The notes below the pieces were generated by a model. The model saw only the letters and a list, made by a program, of their open reading frames with translations. It searched no databases and had not been told where the DNA came from. DNA of 64,000 bases. Origin: Excoecaria cochinchinensis. Its lineage: Eukaryota; Streptophyta; Magnoliopsida; Malpighiales; Euphorbiaceae. Below, piece by piece: positions 48,181-60,599 of the stretch (positions are counted from its first letter, which is position 1; each line of letters begins with the position of its first letter). The position numbers and the translations under genes were made by a program. The stretch is taken from NCBI GenBank assembly GCA_947683425.1, contig CANTUQ010000296.1:372001-436000 (forward strand), in the 5' to 3' direction.

Positions 48181-49851
48181 TTCCCTAGGGGTACCCCTAG
48201 GAGAAATCGCCAGAATCGAAAAATCGTAAAAAGTGGTGAAATTTTGGATCCGAGTCCAATAATTCGGGAGAACTTGATCGGAATAGCTACTGGAAGGTTG
48301 CCGGTCACAACGCATCGGGAATTGGCCTCGTCGGAATTTTTACGGATTTCCCTAGGGGTACTCCTAGGGAAAATCGCCAGAATCGAAAAATCGTAAAAAG
48401 TGGTGAAATTTTGGATCCGAGTCCAATAATTCGGGAGAACTTGATCGGAATAGCTACTGGAAGCTTGCCGGTCACAACGCATCGGGAATTGGCCTCGTCG
48501 GGATCTGACGAATTTTTACGGATTTCCCTAGGGGTACCCCTAGGGAAAATCGCCAGAATCGAAAAATCGTAAAAAGTGGTGAAATTTTTGATCCGAGTCC
48601 AATAATTCGAGAGAACTTGATCGGAATAGCTACTGAAAGCTTGCCGGTCGCAACGATATGGGAATTGGCCTCGTCGGGATCTGACGAATTTTTACGGATT
48701 TCCTTAGGGGTACCCCTAGGGAAAATCGCCAGAATCGAAAAATCGTAAAAAGTGGTGAAATTTTGGATCCGAGTCCAATAATTCGGGAGAACTTGAACGA
48801 AATAGCTACTAGAAGCTTGCCGGTCACAACGCATCGGGAATTGGCCTCTTCGGGATTTTTACGGATTTCCCTAGGGGTACTCCTAGGGAAAATCTCAAGA
48901 ATCGAAAAATCGTAAAAAATGGTGAAATTTTGGATCCGAGTCCAATAATTCGGGAGAACTTGATCGGAATAGCTACTGGAAGCTTGCCGGTCACAACGCA
49001 TCGGGAATTGGCCTCGTCGAAATTTTTACGGATTTCCCTAGGGGTACTCCTAGGGAAAATCGCCAGAATCGAAAAATCGTAAAAAGTGGTGAAATTTTTG
49101 ATCCGAGTCCAATAATTCGGGAGAACTTGATCGGAATAGCTACTGGAAGCTTGCCGGTCACAACGCATCGGGAATTGGCCTCGTCGGGATTTTTACGGAT
49201 TTCCCTAGGGGTACCCCTAGGGAAAATCGCCAGAATCGAAAAATCGTAAAAAGTGGTGAAATTTTGGATCCGAGTCCAATAATTCGGGAGAACTTGATCG
49301 GAATAGCTACTGGAAGCTTGCCGGTCACAACGCATCGGGAATTGGCCTCGTCGGGATTTTTACGGATTTCCCTAGGGGTACCCCTAGGGAAAATCGCCAG
49401 AATCGAAAAATCGTAAAAAGTGGTGAAATTTTGGATCCGAGTCCAATAATTCGGGAGAACTTGATCGGAATCGCTACTGGAAGCTTGCCGGTCACAACGC
49501 ATCGGGAATTGGCCTCGTCGGGATCTGACGAATTTTTACGGATTTCCCTAGGGGTACCCCTAGGGAAAATCGCCAGAATCGAAAAATCGTAAAAAGTGGT
49601 GAAATTTTGGATCCGAGTCCAATAATTCGGGAGAACTTGATCGGAATAGCTACTGGAAGCTTTCCGGTCACAACGCATCGGGAATTGGCCTCGTCGGGAT
49701 TTTTATGGATTTCCCTAGGGGTACCCCTAGGAAAAATCGCCAGAATCGAAAAATCGTAAAAAGTGGTGAAATTTTGGATCCGAGTCCAATAATTCGGGAG
49801 AACTTGATCGGAATAGCTACTGGAAGCTTGCCGGTCACAACGCATCGGGAA
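47552..49851. repeat. Right copy of the 6,481-bp-offset duplication
   Basis: Partner of 41071-43370. It ends where the left partner goes into CTAGTGGTACTCC (43402) but this copy goes into CTAGGGGTACTCC followed by GGAATATCACC (49880-49905), a pairing otherwise seen at 44948 and 46830. That is a mosaic junction between two local lineages. Confidence 0.83.
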
Positions 49852-52800
49852 TTGGCCTCGTCGGAATTTTTACGGATTTCCCTAGGGGTACTCCTAGGGA
49901 ATATCACCAGAATCGAAAAATCGTAAAAAGTGGTGAAATTTTGGATCCGAGTCCAATAATTCGGGAGAACTTGATCGGAATAGCTACTGGAAGCTTGCCG
50001 GTCACAACGCATCGGGAATTGGCCTCGTCGGGATTTTTACGGATTTCCCTAGGGGTACCCTTAGGGAAAATCGCCAGAATCGAAAAATCGTAAAAAGTGG
50101 TGAAATTTTGGATCCGAGTCCATTAATTCGGGAGAACTTGATCGGAATAGCTACTGGAAGCTTGCCGGTCACAACGCATCGGGAATTGGCCTCGTCGGGA
50201 TTTTTACGGATTTCCCTAGGTGTACCCCTAGGGAAAATCGCCAGAATCGAAAAATCGTAAAAAGTGGTGAAATTTTGGATCCGAGTCCAATAATTCGGGA
50301 GAACTTGATCGGAATAGCTACTGGAAGCTTTCCGGTCACAACGCATCGGGAATTGGCCTCGTCGGGATTTTTACGGATTTCCCTAGGTGTACCCCTAGGG
50401 AAAATCGCCAGAATCGAAAAATCGTAAAAAGTGGTGAAATTTTGGATCCGAGTCCAATAATTCGGGAGAACTTGATCGGAATAGCTACTGGAAGCTTTCC
50501 GGTCACAACGCATCGGGAATTGGCCTCGTCGGGATCTGACGAATTTTTACGGATTTCCCTAGGGGTACCCCTAGGGAAAATCGCCAGAATCGAAAAATCG
50601 TAAAAAGTGGTGAAATTTTGGATCCGAGTCCAATAATTCGGGAGAACTTGATCGGAATAGCTACTGGAAGCTTGCCGGTCACAACGCATCGGGAATTGGC
50701 CTCGTCGGGATTTTTACGGATTTCCCTAGGGGTACCCCTAGGAAAAATCGCCAGAATCGAAAAATCGTAAAAAGTGGTGAAATTTTGGATCCGAGTCCAA
50801 TAATTCGGGAGAACTTGATCGGAATAGCTACTGGAAGCTTGCCGGTCACAACGCATCGGGAATTGGCCTCGTCGGGATCTGACGAATTTTTACGGATATT
50901 CCTAGGGGTACCCCTAGGGAAAATCGCCAGAATCGAAAAATCGTAAAAAGTGGTGAAATTTTGGATCCTAGTCCAATAATTCGGGAGAACTTGATCGGAA
51001 TAGCTACTGGAAGCTTTCCGGTCATAACGCATCGGGAATTGGCCTCGTCGGGATCTGACGAATTTTTACGAATTTTCCTAGGGGTACACCTAGGGAAAAT
51101 CGCTAGAATCGAAAAATCGTAAAAAGTGGTAAAATTTTTGATCCGAGTCCAATAATTCGGGAGAACTTGATCGGAATAGCTACTGGAAGCTTGCCGGTCA
51201 CAACGCATCGGGAATTGGCCTCGTCGGGATCTGACGAATTTTTACGGATTTTCCTAGGGGTACCCCTAGGGAAAATCGGCAGAATCGAAAAATCGTAAAA
51301 AGTGGTGAAATTTTGGATCCGAGTGCAATAATTCGGGAGAACTTGATCGGAATAGCTACTGGAAGCTTGCCGGTCACAACGCATCGGGAATTGGCCTCGT
51401 CGGGATCTGACGAATTTTTACGGATTTCCCTAGGGGTACCCCTAGGGAAAATCGCCAGAATCGAAAAATCGTAAAAAGTGGTGAAATTTTTGATACGAGT
51501 CCAATAATTCGGGAGAACTTGATCGGAATAGCTACTGGAAGCTTGCCGGTCACAACGCATCGGGAATTGGCCTCGTCGGGATCTGACGAATTTTTACGGA
51601 TTTCCCGAGGGGTACCCCTAGGGAAAATCGCCAGAATCGAAAAATCGTAAAAAGTGGTGAAATTTTGGATCCGAGTCCAATAATTCGGGAGAACTTGATC
51701 GGAATAGCTATTGGAAGCTTGCCGGTCACAACGCATCGGGAATTGGCCTCGTCGGGATCTGACGAATTTTTACGGATTTCCCTAGGGGTACACCTAGGGA
51801 AAATCGCCAGAATCGAAAAATCGTAAAAAGTGGTGAAATTTTTGATCCGAGTCCAATAATTCCGGAGAACTTGATCGGAATAGCTACTGGAAGCTTGCCG
51901 GTCACAACGCATCGGGAATTGGCCTCGTCGGGATCTGACGAATTTTTACGGATTTCCCGAGGGGTACCCCTAGGGAAAATCGCCAGAATCGAAAAATCGT
52001 AAAAAGTGGTGAAATTTTGGATCCGAGTCCAATAATTCGGGAGAACTTGATCGGAATAGCTACTGGAAGCTTGCCGGTCACAACGCATCGGGAATTGGCC
52101 TCGTCGGGATCTGACGAATTTTTACGGATTTCCCTAGGGGTACACCTAGGGAAAATCGCCAGAATCGAAAAATCGTAAAAAGTGGTGAAATTTTTGATCC
52201 GAGTCCAATAATTCGGGAGAACTTGATCGGAATAGCTACTGGAAGCTTGCCGGTCACAACGCATCGGGAATTGGCCTCGTCGGGATCTGACGAATTTTTA
52301 CGGATTTTCCTAGGGGTACCCCTAGGGAAAATCGCCAGAATCGAAAAATCGTAAAAAGTGGTGAAATTTTGGATCCGAGTCCAATAATTCGGGGGAACTT
52401 GATCGGAATAGCTACTGGAAGCTTGCCGGTCACAACGCATCGGGAATTGGCCTCGTCGGGATCTGACGAATTTTTACGGATTTCCCTAGGGTTACCCCTA
52501 GGGAAAATCGCTAGAATCGAAAAATCGTAAAAAGTGGTGAAATTTTGGATCCGAGTCCAATAATTCGGGAGAACTTGATCGGAATAGCTACTGGAAGCTT
52601 GTCAGTCATAACGCATCGGGAATTGGCCTCGTCGGGATCTGACGAATTTTTACGGATTTCCCTAGGGGTACACCTAGGGAAAATCGCTAGAATCGAAAAA
52701 TCGTAAAAAGTGGTGAAATTTTTGATCCGAGTCCAATAATTCGGGAGAACTTGATCGGAATAGCTACTGGAAGCTTGCCGGTCACAACGCATCGGGAATT

Positions 52801-53999
52801 GGACTCGTCGGGATTTTTACGGATTTCACTAGGGGTACCCCTAGGGAAAATCGCAAGAATCGAAAAATCGTAAAAAGTGGTGAAATTTTGGATCCGAGTC
52901 CAATAATTCGGGAGAACTTGATCGGAATAGCTACTGGAAGCTTGCCGGTCACAACGCATCGGGAATTGGCCTCGTCGGGATCTGACGAATTTTTACGGAT
53001 TTCCCTAGGGGTACCCCTAGGGAAAATCGGCAGAATCGAAAAATCGTAAAAAGTGGTGAAATTTTGGATCCGAGTCCAATAATTCGGGAGAACTTGATCG
53101 GAATAGCTACTGGAAGCTTGCCGGTCATAACGCATCGGGAATTGGCCTCGTCGGGATCTGACGAATTTTTACGGATTTTCCTAGGGGTACACCTAGGGAA
53201 AATCGCTAGAATCGAAAAATCGTAAAAAGTGGTGAAATTTTTGATCCGAGTCCAATAATTCGGGAGAACTTGATCGGAATAGCTACAGGAAGCTTGCCGG
53301 TCACAATGCATCGGGAATTGGCCTCGTCGGGATCTGACGAATTTTTACGGATTTCCCTAGGGGTACCCCTAGGGAAAATCGCAAGAATCGAAAAATCGTA
53401 AAAAGTGGTGCAATTTTGGATCCGAGTCCAATAATTCGGGAGAACTTGATCGGAATAGCTACTGGAAGCTTGCCGGTCACAACGCATCGGGAATTGGCCT
53501 CGTCGGGATCTGACGAATTTTTACGGATTTCCCTAGGGGTACCCCTAGGGAAAATCCCCAGAATCGAAAAATCATAAAAAGTGATGAAATTTTAGATCCG
53601 AGTCCAATAATTCGGGAGAACTTGATCAGAATAGCTACTGGAAGCTTGCCGGTCACAACGCATCGGGAATTGGCCTCGTCGGGATTTTTACGGATTTCAC
53701 TAGGGGTACCCCTAGGGAAAATCGCCAGAATCGAAAAATCGTAAAAAGTGATGAAATTTTAGATCCGAGTCCAATAATTCGGGAGAACTTGATCAGAATA
53801 GCTACTGGAAGCTTGCCGGTCACAACGCATCGGGAATTGGACTCGTCGGGATTTTTACGGATTTCACTAGGGGTACCCCTAGGGAAAATCGCCAGAATCG
53901 AAAAATCGTAAAAAGTGGTGAAATTTTGGATCCGAGTCCAATAATTCGGGAGAACTTGATCGGAATAGCTACTGGAAGCTTGCCGGTCACAACGCATCG
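49852..53999. repeat. Mixed segment with a 352-bp dimer zone of long monomers
   Basis: Short monomers carrying GGTGTACCCC continue to about 50.5 kb (50220, 50387). From about 51.0 to 52.8 kb monomers are nearly all 176 bp, and a 352-bp dimer is visible: CCCGAGGGGTACC at 51605 and 51957, GTACACC at 51787 and 52139. Related monomers with TTCCGGAGAAC occur here (51869) and again at 56706 and 57410. From 52.8 kb short monomers with GGATTTCACTAGGGG begin (52825, 53695, 53864, 54030), a variant largely confined to 52.8-58.0 kb. Confidence 0.78.
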
Positions 54000-54686
54000 G
54001 GAATTGGCCTCGTCGGGATTTTTACGGATTTCACTAGGGGTACCCCTAGGGAAAATCGCCAGAATCGAAAAATCGTAAAAAGTGGTGAAATTTTGGATCC
54101 GAGTCCAATAATTCGGGAGAACTTGATCGGAATAGCTACTGAAAGCTTGCCGGTCACAACGCATCGGGAATTGGCCTCGTCGGGATGTGACAAATTTTTA
54201 CGGATTTCCCTAGGGGTACCCCTAGGGAAAATCGCCAGAATCGAAAAATCGTAAAAAGTGTTGAAATTTTAGATCCGAGTCCAATAATTCGGGAGAACTT
54301 GATCAGAATAGCTACTGGAAGCTTGCCGGTCACAACGCATCGGGAATTGGCCACGTCGGGATTTTTACGGATTTCACTAGTGGTACCCCTAGGAAAAATC
54401 GCCAGAATCGAAAAATCGTAAAAAGTGGTGAAATTTTTGGATCCGAGTCCAATAATTTGGGAGAACTTGATCGGAATAGCTACTGGAAGCTTGCCGGTCA
54501 CAACACATCGGGAATTGGTCTCGTCGGGATCTGACGAATTTTTACGGATTTCCCTAGGGGTACCCCTAGGAAAAATCGCCAGAATCGAAAAATCATAAAA
54601 AGTGATGAAATTTTGGATCCGAGTCCAATAATTCAGGAGAACTTGATCGGAATAGCTACTGGAAGCTTGCCGGTCACAATACATCG
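54000..54686. repeat. Copy 1 of a 687-bp duplication
   Basis: Four monomers matching about 54687-55372 at an offset of 687 bp. Shared markers: CTGAAAGCTTG (54140, 54827), AGTGTTGAAATTTTAG (54257, 54944), CACTAGTGGTACC (54373, 55060) and TAATTTGGGAG (54453, 55140). Copy 1 has one extra T in AAATTTTTGGATCC at about 54434, which accounts for the offset being one above two long plus two short monomers (686). Confidence 0.83.
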
Positions 54687-55372
54687 GGAATTGGCCTCGT
54701 CGGGATTTTTACGGATTTCACTAGGGGTACCCCTAGGGAAAATCGCCAGAATCGAAAAATCGTAAAAAGTGGTGAAATTTTGGATCCGAGTCCAATAATT
54801 CGGGAGAACTTGATCGGAATAGCTACTGAAAGCTTGCCGGTCACAACGCATCGGGAATTGGCCTCGTCGGGATCTGACAAATTTTTACGGATTTCCCTAG
54901 GGGTACCCCTAGGGAAAATCGCCAGAATCGAAAAATCGTAAAAAGTGTTGAAATTTTAGATCCGAGTCCAATAATTCGGGAGAACTTGATCAGAATAGCT
55001 ACTGGAAGCTTTCCGGTCACAACGCATCGGGAATTGGCCTCGTCGGGATTTTTACGGATTTCACTAGTGGTACCCCTAGGAAAAATCGCCAGAATCGAAA
55101 AATCGTAAAAAGTGGTGAAATTTTGGATCCGAGTCCAATAATTTGGGAGAACTTGATCGGAATAGCTACTGGAAGCTTGCCGGTCACAACGCATCGGGAA
55201 TTGGTCTCGTCGGGATCTGACGAATTTTTACGGATTTCCCTAGGGGTACCCCTAGGAAAAATCGCCAGAATCGAAAAATCATAAAAAGTGGTGAAATTTT
55301 GGATCCGAGTCCAATAATTCAGGAGAACTTGATCGGAATAGCTACTGGAAGCTTGCCGGTCACAACGCATCG
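54687..55372. repeat. Copy 2 of the 687-bp duplication
   Basis: Adjacent direct partner of 54000-54686 without the extra T. Differences include GCTTTCCGG near 55008 where copy 1 has GCTTGCCGG, and CTCGTCGGG near 55041 where copy 1 has CACGTCGGG. To its right lies the 164-bp deletion monomer. Confidence 0.83.
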
Positions 55373-55449
55373 GGAATTGGCCTCGTCGGGATCTGACGAA
55401 TTTTTACGGATTTCCCTAGGGAAAATCGCCAGAATCGAAAAATCGTAAA
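55286..55449. repeat. 164-bp monomer with 12-bp palindrome deletion
   Basis: A long monomer (it keeps CTGACGAAT) reading GATTTCCCTAGGGAAAATCG at about 55408-55427. It lost one CCCTAGGG copy plus the GTAC spacer. The deletion is the same 12 bp as in the short monomer at 39695-39849 but arose on a different background, so it is recurrent. Confidence 0.9.
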
Positions 55450-58330
55450 AAGTGGTGAAATTTTTGATCCGAGTCCAATAATTCGGGAGAACTTGATCGG
55501 AATAGCTACTGAAAGCTTGCCGGTCACAACGCATCGGGAATTGGCTTTGTCGGGATCTGACGAATTTTTACGGATTTCCCTAGGGATACCCCTAGGGAAA
55601 ATCGCCAGAATCGAAAAATCGTAAAAAGTGGTGAAATTTTGGATCCGAGTCCAATAATTTGGGAGAACTTGATCGGAATTGCTACTGGAAGCTTGCCGGT
55701 CACAACGCATCGGGAATTGGACTCGTCGGGATTTTTATGGATTTCCCTAGGGGTACCCCAAGGGAAAATCGCAAGAATCGAAAAATCATAAAAAGTTGTG
55801 AAATTTTGGATCCGAGTCCAATAATTCGGGAGAAATTGATCGGAATAGCTACTGGAAGCTTGCCGGTCACAACGCATCGGGAATTGGCCTCGTCTGGATC
55901 TGACGAATTTTTACGGATTTCCCTAGGGGTACTCCTAGGGAAAATCGCCAGAATCGAAAAATCGTAAAAAGTGGTGAAATTTTGGATCCGAGTCCAATAA
56001 TTCGGGAGAACTTGATCGGAATAGCTACTGGAAGCTTGCTGGTCACAACGCATCGGGAATTGGCCTCGTCGGGATCTAACGAATTTTTACGGATTTCCCT
56101 AAGGGTACCCCTAGGGAAAATCGCCAGAATCGAAAAATCGTAAAAAGTGGTGAAATTTTGGATACGAGTCCAATAATTTTGGGAGAACTTGATCGGAATA
56201 GCTACTGGAAGCTTGCCGGTCACAACGCATCGGGAATTGGCCTCGTCGAGATCTGACGAATTTTTACGGATTTCCCTAGGGGTACCCCTAGGAGAAATTG
56301 CCAGAATCGAAAAATCGTAAAAAGTGGTGAAATTTTGGATCCGAGTCCAATAATTCGGGAGAACTTGATCGGAATAGCTACTGGAAGCTTGCCGGTCACA
56401 ACGCATCGGGAATTGGCCTCGTCGGGATCTGACGAATTTTTACGGATTTCCCTAGGGGTACTCCTAAGGAAAATCGCCAGAATCGAAAAATCGTAAAAAG
56501 TGGTGAAATTTTGGATCCGAGTCCAATAATTCGGGAGAACTTGATCGGAATAGCTACTGGAAGCTTGCCGGTCACAACGCATCGGGAATTGGCCTCGTCG
56601 GGATCTGACGAATTTTTACGGATTTCCCTAGGGGTACACCTAGGGAAAATCGCCAGAATCGAAAAATCGTAAAAAGTGGTGAAATTTTTGATCCGAGTCC
56701 AATAATTCCGGAGAACTTGATCGGAATAGCTACTGGAAGCTTGCCGGTCACAACGCATCGGGAATTGGCCTCGTCGGGATCTGACGAATTTTTATGGATT
56801 TCCCTAGGGGTACCCCTAGGGAAAATCGCCAGAATCGAAAAATCGTAAAAAGTGGTGAAATTTTTGATACGAGTCCAATAATTCGGGAGAACTTGATCGG
56901 AATAGCTACTGGAAGCTTGCCGGTCACAACGCATCGGGAATTGGCCTCATCGGGATCTGACGAATTTTTACGGATTTCCCTAGGGGTACCCCTAGGAAAA
57001 ATCGCCAGAATCGAAAAATCGTAAAAAGTGGTGAAATTTTGGATCCGAGTCCAATAATTCGGGAGAACTTGATCGGAATAGCTACTGGAAGCTTGCCGGT
57101 CACAACGCATCGGGAATTGGACTCGTCGGGATTTTTACGGATTTCACTAGGGGTACCCCTAGGGAAAATCGCCAGAATCGAAAAATCGTAAAAAGTGGTG
57201 AAATTTTTGATTCGAGTCCAATAATTCGGGAGAACTTGATCGGAATAGCTACTGGAAGCTTGCCGGTCACAACGCATCGGGAATTGGCCTCGTCGGGATC
57301 TGACGAATTTTTACGGATTTTCCTAGGGGTACACCTAGGGAAAATCGCCAGAATCGAAAAATCGTAAAAAGTGGTGAAATTTTTGATCCGAGTCCAATAA
57401 TTCCGGAGAACTTGATCGGAATAGCTACTGGAAGCTTGCCGGTCACAACGCATCGGGAATTGGCCTCGTCGGGATCTGACGAATTTTTACGGATTTCCCT
57501 AGGGGTACCCCTAGGGAAAGTCGCAAGAATCGAAAAAATCGTAAAAAGTGGTGAAATTTTGGATCCGAGTCCAATAATTCGGGAGAACTTGATCGGAATA
57601 GCTACTGGAAGCTTGCCGGTCACAATGCATCGGGAATTGGCCTCGTCGGGTTCTGACGAATTTTTACGGATTTCCCTAGGGGTACCCCTAGGGAAAATCG
57701 GCAGAATCGAAAAATCGTAAAAAGTGGTGAAATTTTGGATCCGAGTGCAATAATTCGGGAGAACTTGATCGGAATAGCTACTGGAAGCTTGCCGGTCACA
57801 ACGCATCGGGAATTGGCCTCGTCGGGATTTTTACGGATTTCACTAGGGGTACCCCTAGGGAAAAATCGCCAGAATCGAAAAAATCGTAAAAAGTGATGAA
57901 ATTTTAGATCGGAGTCCAATAATTCGGGAGAACTTGATCAGAATAGCTACTGGATGCTTGCCGGTCACAACGCATCGGGAATTGGACTCGTCGGGATTTT
58001 TACGGATTTCACTAGGGGTACCCCTAGGGAAAATCGCCAGAATCGAAAAATCGTAAAAAGTGGTGAAATTTTGGATCCGAGTCCAATAATTCGGGAGAAC
58101 TTGATCGGAATAGCTACTGGAAGCTTGCCGGTCACAACGCATCGGGAATTGGCCTCGTCGGGATCTGACGAATTTTTACGGATTTCCCTAGGGGTACCCC
58201 AAGGGAAAATCGCAAAAATCGAAAAATCATAAAAAGTTGTGAAATTTTGGATCCGAGTCCAATAATTCGGGAGAACTTGATCGGAATAGCTACTGGAAGC
58301 TTGCCGGTCACAACGCATCGGGAATTGGCC
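55450..58330. repeat. Mixed segment with more substitutions and a small indel cluster
   Basis: Mostly long monomers with several variants seen elsewhere: GTACACC, TTCCGGAGAAC (56706, 57410), GTACCCCAAGGG (55755, 58196), CACTAGGGG (57145, 57841, 58012) and CTCGTCTGG (55891, 58333). About 56396-56934 resembles 51550-52088 (offset about 4,846 bp). Single-base insertions appear at 56178 (AATTTTGGG), 57535 (GAAAAAATCG), 57864 (GGGAAAAATCG) and 57880 (GAAAAAATCG). No gene or foreign DNA was seen. Confidence 0.75.
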
Positions 58331-58590
58331 TCGTCTGGATCTGACGAATTTTTACGGATTTCCCTAGGGGGTACCCCTAGGGAAAATCGCCAGAATCGAA
58401 AAAATCATAAAAAGTTGGTGAAATTTTGGATCCGAGTCCAATAATTCGAGAGAACTTGATCGGAATAGCTACTGGAAGCTTGCCGGTCACAACGCATCGG
58501 GAATTGGCCTCGTCGGGATCTGACGAATTTTTACGGATTTCCCTAGGGGTACCCCTAGGGAAAATCGCCAGAATCGAAAAATCGTAAAAA
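57530..58590. other. Second indel cluster, probable consensus errors
   Basis: At least seven single-base homopolymer or short-run insertions occur within about 1 kb: GAAAAAATCG (57535, 57880, 58400), GGGAAAAATCG (57864), TAGGGGGTAC (58368), AAGTTGGTG (58414) and GTAAAAAAGTGG (58586). The stretch 58330-58590 has a clean relative at 59391-59650 without them. The pattern resembles the 31.99-34.93 kb patch and suggests imperfect consensus rather than biology. Confidence 0.65.
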
Positions 58591-59390
58591 AGTGGTGAAA
58601 TTTTGGATACGAGTCCAATAATTCGGGAGAACTTGATCGGAATAGCTACTGGAAGCTTGCCGGTCACAACGCATCGGGAATTGGCCTCGTCGAGATCTGA
58701 CGAATTTTTACGGATTTCCCTAGGGGTACCCCTAGGAGAAATTGCCAGAATCTAAAAATCGTAAAAAGTGATGAAATTTTGGATCCGAGTCCAATAATTC
58801 GGGAGAATTTGATCGGAATAGCTACTGAAAGCTTGCCGGTCACAACGCATCGGGAATTGGCCTCGTCGGGATCTGACGAATTTTTACGGATTTCCCTAGG
58901 GGTACCCCAAGGGAAAATCGCCAGAATCGAAAAAACGTAAAAAGTGGTGAAATTTTGGATCCGAGTCCAATAATTCGGGAGAACTTGATCGGAATAGCTA
59001 CTGGAAGCTTGCCGGTCACAACGCATCGGGAATTGGCCTCGTCTGGATCTGACGAATTTTTACGGATTTCCCTAGGGGTACCCCTAGGGAAAATCGCCAG
59101 AATCGAAAAAGCGTAAAAAGTGGTGAAATTTTGGATCCGAGTCCAATAATTCGGGAGAACTTGATCGGAATAGCTACTGGAAGCTTGCCGGTCACAACGC
59201 ATCGGGAATTGGCCTCGTCGGGATCTGACGAATTTTTACGGATTTCCCTAGGGGTACCCCAAGGGAAAATCGCCAGAATCGAAAAAACGTAAAAAGTGGT
59301 GAAATTTTGGATCCGAGTCCAATAATTCGGGAGAACTTGATCGGAATAGCTACTGGAAGCTTGCCGGTCACAACGCATCGGGAATTGGCC
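58331..59390. repeat. Copy 1 of a 1,056-bp hexamer (six long monomers)
   Basis: Matches 59391-60446 at 1,056 bp (up to 1,059 before the local insertions near 58370-58590). Markers: TTCGAGAGAAC (58445, 59502), GATACGAG (58605, 59661), GTCGAGATC (58690, 59746), AATCTAAAAATCG (58749, 59805), GAATTTGATCGG (58805, 59861), GAAAAAACGTAAA (58929, 59985 and 59281, 60337), GTCTGGATC (59041, 60097) and AAAAAGCGTAAA (59107, 60163). Within the unit a 352-bp dimer is visible: the AAAAAACG monomer alternates with the GTCTGG monomer. Confidence 0.87.
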
Positions 59391-60446
59391 TCGTCTGGAT
59401 CTGACGAATTTTTACGGATTTCCCTAGGGGTACCCCTAGGGAAAATCGCCAGAATCGAAAAATCATAAAAAGTGGTGAAATTTTGGATCCGAGTCCAATA
59501 ATTCGAGAGAACTTGATCGGAATAGCTACTGGAAGCTTGCCGGTCACAACGCATCGGGAATTGGCCTCGTCGGGATCTGACGAATTTTTACGGATTTCCC
59601 TAGGGGTACCCCTAGGGAAAATCGCCAGAATCGAAAAATCGTAAAAAGTGGTGAAATTTTGGATACGAGTCCAATAATTCGGGAGAACTTGATCGGAATA
59701 GCTACTGGAAGCTTGCCGGTCACAACGCATCGGGAATTGGCCTCGTCGAGATCTGACGAATTTTTACGGATTTCCCTAGGGGTACCCCTAGGAGAAATTG
59801 CCAGAATCTAAAAATCGTAAAAAGTGATGAAATTTTGGATCCGAGTCCAATAATTCGGGAGAATTTGATCGGAATAGCTACTGAAAGCTTGCCGGTCACA
59901 ACGCATCGGGAATTGGCCTCGTCGGGATCTGACGAATTTTTACGGATTTCCCTAGGGGTACCCCAAGGGAAAATCGCCAGAATCGAAAAAACGTAAAAAG
60001 TGGTGAAATTTTGGATCCGAGTCCAATAATTCGGGAGAACTTGATCGGAATAGCTACTGGAAGCTTGCCGGTCACAACGCATCGGGAATTGGCCTCGTCT
60101 GGATCTGACGAATTTTTACGGATTTCCCTAGGGGTACCCCTAGGGAAAATCGCCAGAATCGAAAAAGCGTAAAAAGTGGTGAAATTTTGGATCCGAGTCC
60201 AATAATTCGGGAGAACTTGATCGGAATAGCTACTGGAAGCTTGCCGGTCACAACGCATCGGGAATTGGCCTCGTCGGGATCTGACGAATTTTTACGGATT
60301 TCCCTAGGGGTACCCCAAGGGAAAATCGCCAGAATCGAAAAAACGTAAAAAGTGGTGAAATTTTGGATCCGAGTCCAATAATTCGGGAGAACTTGATCGG
60401 AATAGCTACTGGAAGCTTGCCGGTCACAACGCATCGGGAATTGGCC
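59391..60446. repeat. Copy 2 of the 1,056-bp hexamer
   Basis: Adjacent direct partner of 58331-59390, all 176-bp monomers. Beyond it the AAAAAACGTAAA variant with GTACCCCAAGGG continues at 60690, 61914 and 62092, so this monomer type is amplified specifically in the right 6 kb of the window. Confidence 0.87.
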
Positions 60447-60599
60447 TCGTCTGGATCTGACGAATTTTTACGGATTTCCCTAGGGGTACCCTTAGGGAAA
60501 ATCGCAAGAATTGAAAAATCGTAAAAAGTGGTGAAATTTTGGATCCGAGTCCAATAATTCGGGAGAACTTGATCGGAATAGCTACTGGAAGCTTGCCGG

